The notes: generated by a model not told the origin, from the letters alone. A DNA stretch of 64,000 nt from Closterium sp. NIES-65 (GCA_948144175.1 CANXME010002158.1:62001-126000); one strand, 5' to 3'. Shown: positions 24,301-36,222, counted from the stretch's first letter. Made by a program: numbers and translations.

Positions 24301-27300
24301 TATGGGAACTTAGAGTGCAAATGCCAGGGAGAACGGAAGCGCTCAGATCTCGCATAGTACACGGAATCTAGTGGTCTCACTCAAATAGAAGGTAGGAAAT
24401 AAATTCATCTAGTGAACGTAAGGGTTTGAAAGGTAACTAACGCACATGTGTAGAGAAAATGGTGCATCGGCCAGTCTGGCCGGCATTTCGCACTTATAGT
24501 GCAAGTAGGGCCAAGGAGAACGGAAACGCTCATTTCTCAAAAAGTAGAGGGAATCTAGCGGTCTCACTCGATCAGAAGGTGGGAAATATATAAATCTAGT
24601 GAGCTAATAAGGTTCGGAAGGAATCTAATGCATATGTTTATGGAAAGTGGTGCATTGGCCAGGTCGGTCAGTATGGGAACTTAGAGTGCAAATGCCTGGG
24701 AGAACGGAAGCGCTCAGATCTCGCATAGTACACGGAATCTAGTGGTCTCACTCAAATAGAAGGTAGGAAATAAATTCATCTAGTGAACGTAAGGGTTTGA
24801 AAGGTAACTAACGCACATGTGTAGAGAAAATGGTGCATCGGCCAGTCTGGCCGGCATTTCGCACTTATAGTGCAAGTAGGGCCAAGGAGAACGGAAACGC
24901 TCATTTCTCAAAAAGTAGAGGGAATCTAGCGGTCTCACTCGATCAGAAGGTGGGAAATATATAAATCTAGTGAGCTAATAAGGTTCGAAAGGAATCTAAT
25001 GCATATGTATATGGAAAATGGTGCATTGGCCAGGTCGGTCAGTATAAGAACTTAGAGTGCAAATGCCAGGGAGAACGGAAGCGCTCAGATCTCGCATAGT
25101 ACACGGAATCTAGTGGTCTCACTCAAATAGAAGGTAGGAAATAAATTCATCTAGTGGACTTAAGGGCTTGAAAGGTAACTAACGCACATGTGTAGAGAAA
25201 ATGGTGCATCGGCCAGTCTAGCCGGCATTTCGCACTTATAGTGCAAGTAGGGCCAAGGAGAACGGAAACGCTCATTTCTCAGAAAGTAAAGGGAATCTAG
25301 CGGTCTCACTCGATCAGAAGGTGGGAAATATATAAATCTAGTGAGCTAATAAGGTTTGGAAGGAATCTAATGCATATGTATATCGAAAATGGTGCATTGG
25401 CCAGGTCGGTCAGTATGGGAACTTAGAGTGCAAATGCCAGGGAGAACGAAAGCGCTCAGATCTCGCATAGTACACGGAATCTAGTGGTCTCACTCAAATA
25501 GAAGGTAGGAAATAATTTCATCTAGTGAACGTAAGGGTTTGAAAGGTAACTAACGCACATGTGTAGAGAAAATGGTGCATCGGCCAGTCTGACCGGCATT
25601 TCGCACTTATAGTGCAAGTAGGGCCAAGGAGAACGGAAACGCTCATTTCTCAAAAAGTAAAGGGAATCTAGCGGTCTCACTCGATCAGAAGGTGGGAAAT
25701 ATATAAACCTAGTGAGCTAATAAGGTTCGAAAGGAATCTAATGCATATGTATATGGAAAATGGTGCATTGGCCAGGTCGGTCAGTATGGGAACTTAGAGT
25801 GCAAATGCCAGGGAGAACGGAAGCGCTCAGATCTCGCATAGTACACGGAATCTAGTGGTCTCACTCAAATAGAAGGTAGGAAATAAATTCATCTAGTGAA
25901 CGTAAGGGTTTGAAAGGTAACTAACGCACATGTGTAGAGAAAATGGTGCATCGGCCAGTCTGGCCGGCATTTCGCACTTATAGTGCAAGTAGGGCCAAGG
26001 AGAACGGAAACGCTCATTTCTCAAAAAGTAAAGGGAATCTAGCGGTTTCACTCGATCAGAAGGTGAGAAATATATAAATCTAGTGAGCTAATAAGGTTCG
26101 AAAGGAATCTAATGCATATGTATATCGAAAATGGTGCATTGGCCAGGTCGGTCAATATGGGAACTTAGAGTGCAAATGCCAGGGAGAACGAAAGCGCTCA
26201 GATCTCGCATAGTACACGGAATCTAGTGGTCTCACTCAAATAGAAGGTAGGAAATAATTTCATCTAGTGAACGTAAGGGTTTGAAAGGTAACTAACGCAC
26301 ATGTGTAGAGAAAATGGTGCATCGGCCAGTCTGACCGGCATTTCGCACTTATAGTGCAAGTAGGGCCAAGGAGAACGGAAACGCTCATTTCTCAAAAAGT
26401 AAAGGGAATCTAGCGGTCTCACTCGATCAGAAGGTGGGAAATATATAAACCTAGTGAGCTAATAAGGTTCGGAAGGAATCTAATGCATATGTATATGGAA
26501 AATGGTGCATTGGCCAGGTCGGTCAGTATGGGAACTTAGAGTGCAAATGCTAGGGAGAATGGAACCGCTCAGATCTCGCATAGTACCCGGAATCTAATGG
26601 TCTCACTCAAATAGAAGGTAGGAAATAAATTCATCTAGTGAACGTAAGGGTTTGAAAGGTAACTAACGCACATGTGTAGAGAAAATGGTGCATCGGCCAG
26701 TCTGGCCGGCATTTCGCAATTCTAGTGCAAGTAGGGCCAAGGAGAACGGAAACGCTCATTTCTCAAAAAGTAAAGGGAATCTAGCGGTCTCACTCGATCA
26801 GAAGGTGGGAAATATATAAACCTAGTGAGCTAATAAGGTTCGGAAGGAATCTAATGCATATGTATATGGAAAATGGTGCATTGGCCAGGTCGGTCAGTAT
26901 GGGAACTTAGAGTGCAAATGCTAGGGAGAATGGAACCGCTCAGATCTCGCATAGTACCCGGAATCTAATGGTCTCACTCAAATAGAAGGTAGGAAATAAA
27001 TTCATCTAGTGAACGTAAGGGTTTGAAAGGTAACTAACGCACATGTGTAGAGAAAATGGTGCATCGGCCAGTCTGGCCGGCATTTCGCAATTCTAGTGCA
27101 AGTAGGGCCAAGGAGAACGGAAACGCTCATTTCTCAAAAAGTAAAGGGAATCTAGCGGTCTCACTCGATCAGAAGGTGGGAAATATATAAATCTCGTGAG
27201 CTCATAAGGTTCGAAAGGAATCTAATGCATATGTATATGGAAAATGGTGCATTGGCCAGGTCGGTCAGTATGGGAACTTAGAGTGCAAATGCCAGAGAGA

Positions 27301-30300
27301 ATGGAAGCGCTCAGATCTCGCATAGTACACGGAATCTAGTGGTCTCACTCCAATAGAAGGTAGGAAATAAATTCATCTAGTGAACGTAAGGGTTTGAAAG
27401 GTAAGTAACGCAGATGTGTAGAGAAAATGGTGCATCGGCCAGTCTCGCCGGCATTTCGCACTTATAGTGCAACTAGGGCCAAGGAGAACGGAAACGCTCA
27501 TTTCTCAAAAAGGAAAGGGAATCTAGCGGTCTCACTCGATCAGAAGGTGGAAAATATATAAATCTAGTGAGCTAATAAGGTTCGAAAGGAATCTAATGCA
27601 TATGTATATGGAAAATGGTGCATTGGCCAGGTCGGTCAGTATGGGAACTTAGAGTGCAAATGCCAGGGAGAACGGAAGCGCTCAGATCTCGCATAGTACA
27701 CGGAATCTAGTGGTCTCACTCAAATAGAAGGTAGGAAATAAATTCATCTAGTGAACGTAAGGGTTTGAAAGGTAACCAACGCACATGTGTAGAGAAAATG
27801 GTGCATCGGCCAGTCTGGCCGGCATTTCGCACTTATAGTGCAAGTAGGGCCAAGGAGAACGGAAACGCTCATTTCTCAAAAAGTAAAGGGAATCTAGCGG
27901 TTTCACTCGATCAGAAGGTGAGAAATATATAAATCTAGTGAGCTAATAAGGTTTGAAAGGAATCTAATGCATATGTATATCGAAAATGGTGCATTGGCCA
28001 GGTCGGTCAGTATGGGAACTTAGAGTGCAAATGCCAGGGAGAACGGAAGCGCTCAGATCTCGCATAGTACACGGAATCTAGTGGTCTCACTCAAATAGAA
28101 GGTAGGAAATAAATTCATCTAGTGAACGTAAGGGTTTGAAAGGTAACCAACGCATATGTGTAGAGAAAATGGTGCATCGGCCACTTTGGCCGGCATTTCG
28201 AACTTATAGTGCAAGTAGGGCCAAGGAGAACGGAAACGCTCATTTCTCAAAACATAAAGGGAATCTAGCGGTCTCACTCGATCAAAAGGTGGGAAATATA
28301 TAAACCTAGTGAGCTAATAAGGTTTGGAAGGAATCTAATGCATATGTATATGGAAAATGGTGCATTGGCCAGGTCGGTCAGTATGGGAACTTAGAGTGCA
28401 AATGCCAGGGAGAATGGAACCGCTCAGATCTCGCATAGTACCCGGAATCTAGTGGTCTCACTCAAATAGAAGGTAGGAAATAAATTCATCTAGTGAACGT
28501 AAGGGTTTGAAAGGTAACTAACGCACATGTGTAGAGAAAATGGTGCATCGGCCAGTCTGGCCGGCATTTCGCACTTATAGTGCAACTAGGGCCAAGGAGA
28601 ACGGAAACGCTCATTTCTCAAACAGGAAAGGGAATCTAGCGGTCTCACACGATCAGAAGGTGGAAAATATATAAATCTAGTGAGCTAATAAGGTTTGAAA
28701 GGAATCTAATGCATATGTATTTGGAAAATGGTGCATTGGCCAGGTCGGTCAGTATGGGAACTTAGAGTGCAAATGCCAGGGAGAATGCAAGCGCTCAGAT
28801 CTTGCATAGTACACGGAATCTAGTGGTCTCACTCAAATAGAAGGTAGGAAATAAATTCATCTAGAGAACGTAAGGGTTTGAAAGGTAAGTAACGCACATG
28901 TGTAGAGAAAATGGTGCATCGGCCAGTCTGGCCGGCATTTCGCACTTATAGTGCAAGTAGGGCCAAGGAGAACGGAAACGCTCATTTCTCAAAAAGTAGA
29001 GGGAATCTAGCGGTCTCACTCGATCAGAAGGTGGGAAATATATAAATCTAGTGAGCTAATAAGGTTCGAAAGGAATCTAATGCATATGTATATGGAAAAT
29101 GGTGCATTGGCCAGGTCGGTCAGTATGGGAACTTAGAGTGCAAATGCCAGGGAGAACGGAAGCGCTCACATCTCGCACAGTACACGGAATCTAGTGGTCT
29201 CACTCAAATAGAAGGTAGGAAATAAATTCATCTAGTGAACGTAAGGGTTTGAAAGGTAACTAACGCACATGTGTAGAGAAAATGGTGCATCGGCCAGTCT
29301 GGCCGGCATTTCGCACTTCTAGTGCAAGTAGGGCCAAGGAGAACGGAAACGCTCATTTCTAAAAAAGTAAAGGGAATCTAGCGGTCTCACTCGATCAAAA
29401 GGTGGAAAATATATAAATTTAGTGAGCTCATAAGGTTCGAAAGGAATCTAATGCATATGTATATGGAAAATGGTGCATTGGCCAGGTCGGTCAGTATGGG
29501 AACTTAGAGTGCAAATGCCAGGGAGAACGGAAGCGCTCAGATCTCGCATAGTAAACGGAATCTAGTGGTCTCACTCAAATAGAAGGTAGGAAATAAATTC
29601 ATCTAGTGAACGTAAGGGTTTGAAAGGTAACTAACGCACATGTGTAGAGAAAATGGTGCATTGGCCAGTCTGGCCGGCATTTCGCACTTATAGTGCAAGT
29701 AGGGCCAAGGAGAATGGCTACGCTCATTTCTCAAAAAGTAAAGGGAATCTAGCGGTCTCACTCGATCAGAAGGTGGGAAATATATAAATCTAGTGAGCTA
29801 ATAAGGTTCAAAAGGAATCTAATGCATATGTATATGGAAAATGGTGCATTGGCCAGGTCGGTCAGTATGGGAACTTAGAGTGCAAATGCCAGGGAGAACG
29901 GAAGCGCTCAGATCTCGCATAGTACACGGAATCTAGTGGTCTCACTCAAATAGAAGGTAGGAAATAAATTCATCTAGTGAACTTAAGGGTTTGAAAGGTA
30001 ACTAACGCACATGTGTAGAGAAAATGGTGCATCGGCCAGTCTGGCCGGCATTTCACACTTATAGTGCAAGTAGGGCCAAGGAGAACGGAAACGCTCATTT
30101 CTCAAAAAGTAAAGGGAATCTAGCGGTCTCACTCAATCAGAAGGTGGGAAATATATAAATCTAGTGAGTTCATAAGGTTCGGAAGGAATCTAATGCATAT
30201 GTATATGGAAAGTGGTGCATTGGCCACGTCGGTCAGTATGGGAACTGAGAGTGCAAATGCCTGGGAGAACAGAACCGCTCAGATCTCGCATAATACACGG

Positions 30301-31813
30301 AATCTAGTGGTCTCACTCAAATATAAGGTAGGAAATATATTCATCTAGTGAACGTAAGGGTTTGAAAGGTAACTAACGCACATGTGTAGAGAAAATGGTG
30401 CATCCGCCAGTCTGGCCAGCATTTCGCACTCATAGTGCAGGTGGGGCCAGGGAGAACGGAAACGCTCGTTTCTCAAAAAGTAGAGGGAATCTAACGGTCT
30501 CACTCGATCAGAAGGTGGGAAATATATAAATATAGTCAGCTAAAAAGGTTTGAAATGTATTCAACGCACATGTATAGAGAAAATGGTGCATTGGCCAGGT
30601 CGGTCAGTATCGGAACTTAAAATGCAAATGCCAGGGAGAACGGAAGCGCTCAGATCTCGCATAGTACACGGAATCAAGTGGTCTCACTCAAATAGAAAGT
30701 AGGAAATATATTCATCTAGTGAACGTAAGGGTGTGAAAGGTAACTAACGCACATGTGTAGAGAAAATGGTGCATCGGCCAGTCTGGCCGGCATTTCGCAC
30801 TTATAGTGCAAGTAGGGCCAAGGAGAACGGAAACCCTCATTTCTCAAAAAGTAAAGAGAATCTAGCGGTCTCACTAGATCAGAAGGTGGAAAATATATAA
30901 ATCTAGTGAGCTAATAAGGTTCGAAAGGAATCTAATGCATATGTATATGGAAAATGGTGCATTGGCCAGGTCGGTCAGTATGGGAACTTAGAGTGCAAAT
31001 GCCAAGGGAGAACGGAAGCGCTCAGATCTCGCATAGTACACGGAATCTAGTGGTCTCACTCAAATAGAAGGTAGGAAATAAATTTTTAGTATACGTAAGG
31101 GTTTGAAAGGTAACTAACGCACATGTGTAGAGAAAATGGTGCATCGGCCAGTCTGGCCGGCATTTCGCACTTATAGTGCAACTAGGGCCAAGGAGAACGG
31201 AAACGCTCATTTCTCAAAAAGTAGAGGGAATCTAGCGGTCTCACTCGATCAGAAGGTGGGAAATATATAAATCTAGTGAGCTTATAAGGTTCGAAAGGAA
31301 TCTAATGCATATGTATATGGAAAATGGTGCATTGGCCAGGTCGGTCAGTATGGGAACTTAGAGTGCAAATGCCAGAGAGAATGGAAACGCTCGGATCTCG
31401 CATAGTACACGGAATCTTGTGGTCTCACTCAAATAGAAGGTAGGAAATAAATTCATCTAGTGAACGTAAGGGTTTGAAAGGTAACTAACGCACATGTGTA
31501 GAGAAAATGGTGCATCGGCCAGTCTGGCTGGCATTTCGCACTTATAGTGCAAGTAGGGCCAAGGAGAACGGAAACGCTCATTTCTCAAAACTAAAGGGAA
31601 TCTAGCGGTCTCACTTGATCAGAAGGTGGGAAATATATAAATCTAGTGAGCTTATAAGGTTCGAAAGGAATATAATGCATATGTATATAGAAAATGGTGC
31701 ATTGGCCAGGTCGGTCAGTATGGGAACTTAGAGTACAAATGCCAGGGAGAACGGAAACGCTCAGATCTCGCATAGTACACGGAATCTAGTGGTCTCACTC
31801 AAATAGAAGGTAG
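21312..31813. repeat. 371 bp dimeric satellite array, middle segment
   Basis: About 28 more dimers of the same satellite without a gene. One dimer near 23029 lost about 40 bp between GGCC repeats. Variants shared by neighbouring dimers, such as ATATCGAAAATGG near 25381 and 26122, show local homogenisation. A dimer with AATTTTTAGT near 31080 matches one near 6670 about 24.4 kb away. The array is cut at 31813, within half A, by the LTR element. Confidence 0.96.
26450..27191. repeat. Pair of apparently identical adjacent satellite dimers
   Basis: 26450-26820 and 26821-27191 share rare variants throughout (AAACCTAGTG, GCTAGGGAGAATGG, GTACCCGG, AATCTAATGG, GCAATTCTAGTG) and I see no difference between them. 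This indicates a very recent single-dimer duplication. Confidence 0.85.
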
Positions 31814-31943
31814 TGTCAGATTACTATAGCTGATGCATGTTTGTAGGCTATAGTGGGGTAGCACATATGGGGTACAGCTTTCTAGGGTTGTATTTGTACC
31901 CAACCTTGACTTAGTCATTCATTCCTGTTTTACAAGTTTCACA
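31814..31943 (+). mobile_element. 5' LTR of the copia-like element
   Basis: It starts TGTCAGATTACT and ends AGTTTCACA, with the primer site starting at the next base. It shares length and several blocks with the solo LTRs: TAGTGGGGT, GGGTACA/GAGTACA, TTCTAGGGTT and TATTTGTA. Overall identity is moderate, so it is a sister family or an older branch. Confidence 0.85.
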
Positions 31944-31955
31944 TGGTATAGAGCG
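31944..31955 (+). promoter_or_regulatory. Primer-binding site of the copia-like element
   Basis: TGGTATAGAGCG follows the LTR directly and closely matches the initiator-tRNA-Met primer site used by plant copia elements. This position fixes the LTR boundary. Confidence 0.75.
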
Positions 31956-31956
31956 G

Positions 31957-32022
31957 GTTCCCTGTGGGAACTTTACCTAGGGCCCACCGAAGCGCGCCTT
32001 GAGGCGCGCTAGCTTTTTTTTT
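31957..32022 (+). other. Two perfect leader hairpins, the second followed by a T run
   Basis: GTTCCC-TGT-GGGAAC (31957-31971) is a perfect 6 bp stem. GCGCGCC-TTGA-GGCGCGC (31992-32009) is a perfect 7 bp stem. The second is followed by nine Ts (32014-32022). Such leader stems can act in RNA dimerisation or packaging of retroelements. A strong stem before a T run also resembles a terminator. Neither role is shown. Confidence 0.55.
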
Positions 32023-32060
32023 CCTCTCGCTCGAGCGACCCTCCGTGTCGCCCTTCCCTC

Positions 32061-32603
32061 GCGGCCCTGCCGCCCCTTCAGACGCGGCCCCGCCGCCCAT
32101 TTTGATTGCGGCTCCGCCGCCTGCTCAGACGCGGCCCCGCCACCTACTCAGCCGCGGCCCCGCCGCCCGCTACGACGCGGCCCCGCCGCCCGCTCAGACG
32201 CGGCCCCTGCCGCCCGCTCAGACGTGGCCCAGCCGCCTGCTCAGACGCGGCCCCGCCGCCCGCTACGACGCGGCCCCGCCGCCCGCTTTGACGCGGCCCC
32301 GCCGTCTGCTCTGACTCGGCCCCGCCGCCTGCTTTGACGCGGCCCCGCCGCCTGCTTCGACGCGGCCCCGCCGCATGCTTTGACGCGGCCCCGCCGCCCG
32401 CTTTGAAGCGGCCCCGCCGCCTGCTCAGCCCCGGCCCCGCCGCCCACTACGACGCGGCCCCGCCACCTGCTTTGACGCGGCCCCGCCGCCCGCTTTGACG
32501 CGGCCCCGCCGCCTGCTCAGCCCCGGCCCCGCCGCCCACTACTACGCGGCCCCGCCGCCTGCTCAGCCGCGGCCCTGCCGCCCGCTCAGACGCGGCCCCG
32601 CCG
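32061..32603 (+). repeat. 23 bp GC-rich tandem repeat in the element leader
   Basis: About 23 copies of a unit like GCGGCCCCGCCGCCCGCTTTGAC, with variation mainly in the last eight bases (CTTTGAC, CTCAGAC, CTACGAC, CTTCGAC). Several overlapping frames stay open on both strands because the unit lacks stops; these proline/arginine/alanine-rich frames are not convincing genes. The stretch lies between the primer site and gag, where untranslated leader is expected. Confidence 0.85.
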
Positions 32604-32664
32604 TCCCCCCTGCCGGCCCTGCTTCGCCGGCCCCGCCGCCCCTGGTCTCACGGCCCCGTCACCC

Positions 32665-32832
32665 TACCTGCAGCAGCCGAGCCGCCCACCTGCAGCAGCC
32701 GAGCAGCGGTGCAGCCGAGCCGCCCTGCCGCCGAGCCGCCCGGGAGCCGAGCCGCCCTGCACCCGAGCCGCCCGACACCGAGCCGCCCGGAAGCCGAGCC
32801 GCCCAGCAGCCGAGTCGCTGAGTTGCCGAGCC
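32665..32832 (+). repeat. 15-16 bp GAGCCGCCC tandem repeat in the element leader
   Basis: About ten units built on GAGCCGCCC followed by 6-7 variable bases ending in CC. This is a second low-complexity GC-rich block just before gag. Confidence 0.75.
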
Positions 32833-32925
32833 GCCCTTCTGCAGCGCTGCCCTGCCTGGTGAGCACAGTCCCACTGTCACTGCGTGCTCTTCCCCTACTG
32901 CTTGCACTGCTTCGCTGTCGTCGTC

Positions 32926-33110
32926 ATGGCTACCCCTAGTGTCCTAGCTTTTGACGCTGAGGGTCGCGCCATTGACTTTGAGGTCTGGGTCGACGACCTG
33001 CAGTTGTTTTTACAGTGCGATAGGGCAGACGGCCTCTCTCTCTTTGACCTCACTTCTGGCGCCTCTCCTGCCCCTGCTGCTGATGCTGATCCCACTGTGC
33101 GCTCTCACGG
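32926..33110 (+). pseudogene. gag: Start of Ty1/copia gag (fossil fragment)
   Basis: An ATG at 32926 opens a frame of about 60 residues beginning MATPSVLAFDAEGRAIDF. It contains EVWVDDLQLFLQCDRADGLS, the tryptophan-containing N-terminal motif of copia-type Gag (the UBN2/DUF4219-like region that shapes virus-like particles). It then runs through LFDLTSGASPAP to TVRS. An in-frame upstream ATG at 32884 exists, but conservation-like sequence begins at 32926 and the upstream part looks like leader. The fragment keeps only the extreme N-terminus and reads into satellite. It is not a host gene. Confidence 0.8.
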
Positions 33111-34478
33111 TTTAGGCCCTTATAAATATAGTGAGCTAATAAGGTTCGGAAGGAATCTAATGCATATGTATATGAAAAGTGGTGCATTGGCCAGGTCGGT
33201 CAGTATGGGAACTTAGAGTGCAAATGCCTCAGAGAACGGAACCGCTCATATCTCGCATAATACACGGAATCTAGTGGTCTCACTCAAATATAAGGTAGGA
33301 AGTATATTCATCTAGTGAACGTAAGGGTTTGAAAGGTAACTAACGCACATGTGTAGAGAAAATGGTGCATCCGCAAGTCTGGCCGGCATTTCGCACTCAT
33401 AGTGCAGGTGGGGTCAGGGAGAACGAAAACGCTCGTTTCTCAAAAAGTAAAGGGAATCTAACGGTCTCACTCGATCAGAAGGTGGGAAATATATAAATCT
33501 AGTCAGCTAAAAAGGTTTGAAATGTATTCAACGCACATGTATAGAGAAAATGGTGCATTGGCCAGGTCGGTCAGTATCGGAACTTAAAATGCAAATGCCA
33601 GGGAGAACGGAAGCGCTCAGATCTCGCATAGTACACGGAATCAAGTGGTCTCACTCAAATAGAAAGTAGGAAATATATTCATCTAGTGAACGTAAGGGTT
33701 TGAAAGGTAACTAACGTACATGTGTAGAGAAAATTGTGCATCGGCCAGTCTGGCCGGCATTTCGCACTTATAGTGCAACTAGGGCCAAGGAGAACGGAAA
33801 CGCTCATTTCTCAAAAAGTAGAGGGAATCTAGCGGTCTCACTCGATCACAAGGTGGGAAATATATAAATCTAGTGAGCTAATAAGGTTTGAAAGAAATCT
33901 AAAGCATATTTATATGGAAGATGGTGCATTGGCCAGGTCGGTCAGTATAGGAACTTGGAGTGCAGATGCCTGGGAGAACGGAAGCGCTCAGATCTCGCAT
34001 AGCACACGGAATCTAGTGGTCTCACTCAAAAAGAAGGTAGGAAATAAATTCATCTAGTGAACGTAAGGGTTTGAAAGGTAACTAACGCACATGTGTAGAG
34101 AAAATGGTGCATCGGCCAGTCTGGCCGGCATTTCGCACTTATAGTGCAAGTAGGGCCAAGGAGAACGGAAACGCTCATTTCTCAAAAAGTAAAGGGAATC
34201 TAGCGGTCTCACTCGATCAGAAGGTGGGAAATATATAAATCTAGTGAGCTAATAAGGTTCGAACGGAATCTAATGCGTATGTATATGGAAAATGGTGCAT
34301 TGGCCAGGTCGGTCAGTATGGGAACTTAGAGTGCAAATGCCTGGGAGAACGGAACTGCTCAGATCTCGCATAGTACACGAAATCTAGTGGTCTCACTCAA
34401 ATAGAAGGAAGGAAATAAATTCATCTAGTGAACGTAAGGGTTTGAAAGGTAACTAACGCAAATATGTAGAGAAAATGG
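33111..34478. repeat. 371 bp dimeric satellite array, right segment
   Basis: About 3.7 dimers. Recognisable satellite resumes at about 33121 inside half B (TATAAATATAGTGAGC) and ends inside half A at GTAGAGAAAATGGTG. There the expected CATCGG is replaced by GACGTGGACGTGG. The bases 33111-33120 are not assignable. No gene is seen. Confidence 0.93.
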
Positions 34479-35582
34479 TGGACGTGGACGTGGACATGGA
34501 CGTGGACGTGGACATGGACGTGGACGTAGAGGTGGACGTGGACGTGGAGAACTTGGACGTGGACATGGACGTGGACGTGGACGTGGACGTGGAGGACTTG
34601 GACGTGGACATGGACGTGGACGTGGACGTGGACGTGGACATGGACGTGGACGTGGACGTGGACGTGGACATGGACGTGGACGTGGACATGGACGTGGACG
34701 TGGACGTGGACGTGGACGTGGACCTGGTCGTGGACGTGGACGTGGACGTGGAGGTGGACGTGACGTGGACGTGGACGTGGACGTGGACGTGGACGTGGAC
34801 GTGGACGAAGACATTGTCGTGGACGTGGACGTGGACGTGGACGTGGACGTGGTCGTGGACGTGGACGTGGACTTGGACGTGGACGTGGACGTGGACGTGG
34901 ACGTGGACGTGGACGTGGACGTGGACGTGGACGTGGACGTGGACCTGGACGTGGACGTGGACGTGGACGTGGACGTGGAGATGGACGTGGACGTGGACGT
35001 GGACGTGGACGTGGAGGGGACGTAGACGTGGACGTGGACGTCGACGTGCGTGGACGTGGACGTGGACGTGGACGTGGACGGACGCGGACGTGGACGTGGA
35101 CGTGGACGCGGACGTGCGTGGACGTGGACGTGGACGTGCGTGGACGTGGACGTGGACGTGGAAGTGGACGCGGACGTTGACGGACGCGGACGTGGACGTG
35201 GACGTGGACGCGGACGTGGACGTGGACGTGGACGTGGACGTGGACGTGGACGTGGACCTGGACATCGACGTGGACCTGGACGTCGACGTGGACGTGGACG
35301 TGGACGTGGACGTGGACGTGGACGTGGACGAAGACATGGTCGTGGATGTGGACGTGGACGTGGACGTGGACGTGGACATGGACTTAGACGTGGACGTGGA
35401 TGTGGACGTAGACGTGGACGTGGTCGTGGACGTGGACGTGGACGTGGACATGGACGTAGACGTGGACATGGACGTGGACGTGGACGTGGACGTGGACATG
35501 GACGTGGACGTGGACGTGGACGTGGACATGGACGTGGACGTGGACGTAGACAAGGACGTGGACTTGGACATGGACGTGGACG
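34476..35582. repeat. Hexamer satellite (GTGGAC)n, block 1
   Basis: About 1.1 kb of tandem GTGGAC (equivalently GACGTG), with scattered variants ATGGAC, GTGGTC, GCGGAC and the marker GGAGGACTTGGAC. The consensus has no stop in any frame, so very long frames appear: VDVD, WTWT and GRGR on plus, HVHV, TSTS and RPRP on minus. These are composition artefacts. Every unit holds an ACGT core (ACGTGG). The left edge shares GTG with the satellite and the right edge passes into the 17-mer at GGACGCTCGTGGACC. Confidence 0.96.
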
Positions 35583-35644
35583 CTCGTGGACCAGGCAAGC
35601 TCCTGGACCAGGCAAGCTCCTTGACCAGGATAGCTCCTGGACTA

Positions 35645-36222
35645 GGCAAGCTCCTGGACCAGGCACACTCCTGGACCATGCAAGCTCCTAGACCAGGCAA
35701 GCTCCTGGACGAGGCAAGCTTCTGGACCAGGCAAACTCGTGGACCACGCACGCTCCTAGACCAGGCAAGCTCCTAGACCAGGCAAGCTCCTAGACCAGGC
35801 AAGCTCCTGGACAAGGCAAGCTCCTGGACCACGCAAGCTCTTGGACCAGGCAAGCTCTTGGACCAGGCAAGCTCCTGGACCTGGCAAGCTCCTTGACCAG
35901 GCAAGCTCCTCGACCACGCAAGGTCCTGGATAAGTCAAGCTCTTGGACCAGGCACGCTCCTGGACCAGGCAAGCTCTTGGACCAGGCAGGCTTTTGGACC
36001 AAGCAAGAGGTTGGACCATGCAAGCTCCTGGACCAGGCAAGCTCCTGGACCAGGCAAACTCCTGGACTAGGCACGTTCGTGGACCATGCACGCTCCTGGA
36101 CCAGGCAAGCTCTTGGACCAGGCAGGCTCGTGGACCACGCAAGCTCCTGGACCAGGCAAGCTCCTGGACCAGGCAAGCTCCTTGACTAGGCAAGCTCCTG
36201 AACCAGGATAGCTCCTGGACAA
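35645..36222 (+). repeat. 578 bp tandem duplication in the 17-mer array, copy 1
   Basis: The block is repeated at an offset of 578 bp (34 x 17) and looks identical. Open frames inside it translate identically in both copies. Confidence 0.85.

Larger units (their letters stand above)
31814..33110 (+). mobile_element. Broken Ty1/copia-like LTR retrotransposon, 5' part
   Basis: Parts in order: 130 bp LTR (31814-31943), initiator-tRNA-Met type primer site from 31944, a short leader with two hairpins, a very GC-rich leader with 23 bp and 15-16 bp tandem repeats (32061-32832), and a gag start at 32926. The element is broken. The remainder of gag, all of pol and the right LTR are absent, and satellite resumes in a different phase. 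It belongs to the same LTR family group as the four 130 bp solo LTRs. The bounding satellite phases differ (half A on the left, half B on the right), so a rearrangement or deletion accompanied or followed insertion. Age cannot be estimated because only one LTR is present. Confidence 0.85.

Noticed and set aside
31999-32821. Proline/arginine-rich coding regions in the GC-rich block
   Set aside because: Three overlapping plus frames and minus frames are open because of the 23 bp repeat. The block sits in the untranslated leader position of the LTR element.
34476-35582. Telomere or interstitial telomere repeat
   Set aside because: The GTGGAC hexamer lacks the T/A-plus-G-run pattern of known telomere repeats (TTTAGGG and relatives), and it lies between other satellites.
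34425-35776. Open frames over 400 codons on both strands in the first hexamer block
   Set aside because: The products are pure dipeptide repeats (VD, WT, GR, HV, TS, RP) forced by a stop-free 6 bp unit. Both strands and all frames are open equally, and there is no non-repeat domain.
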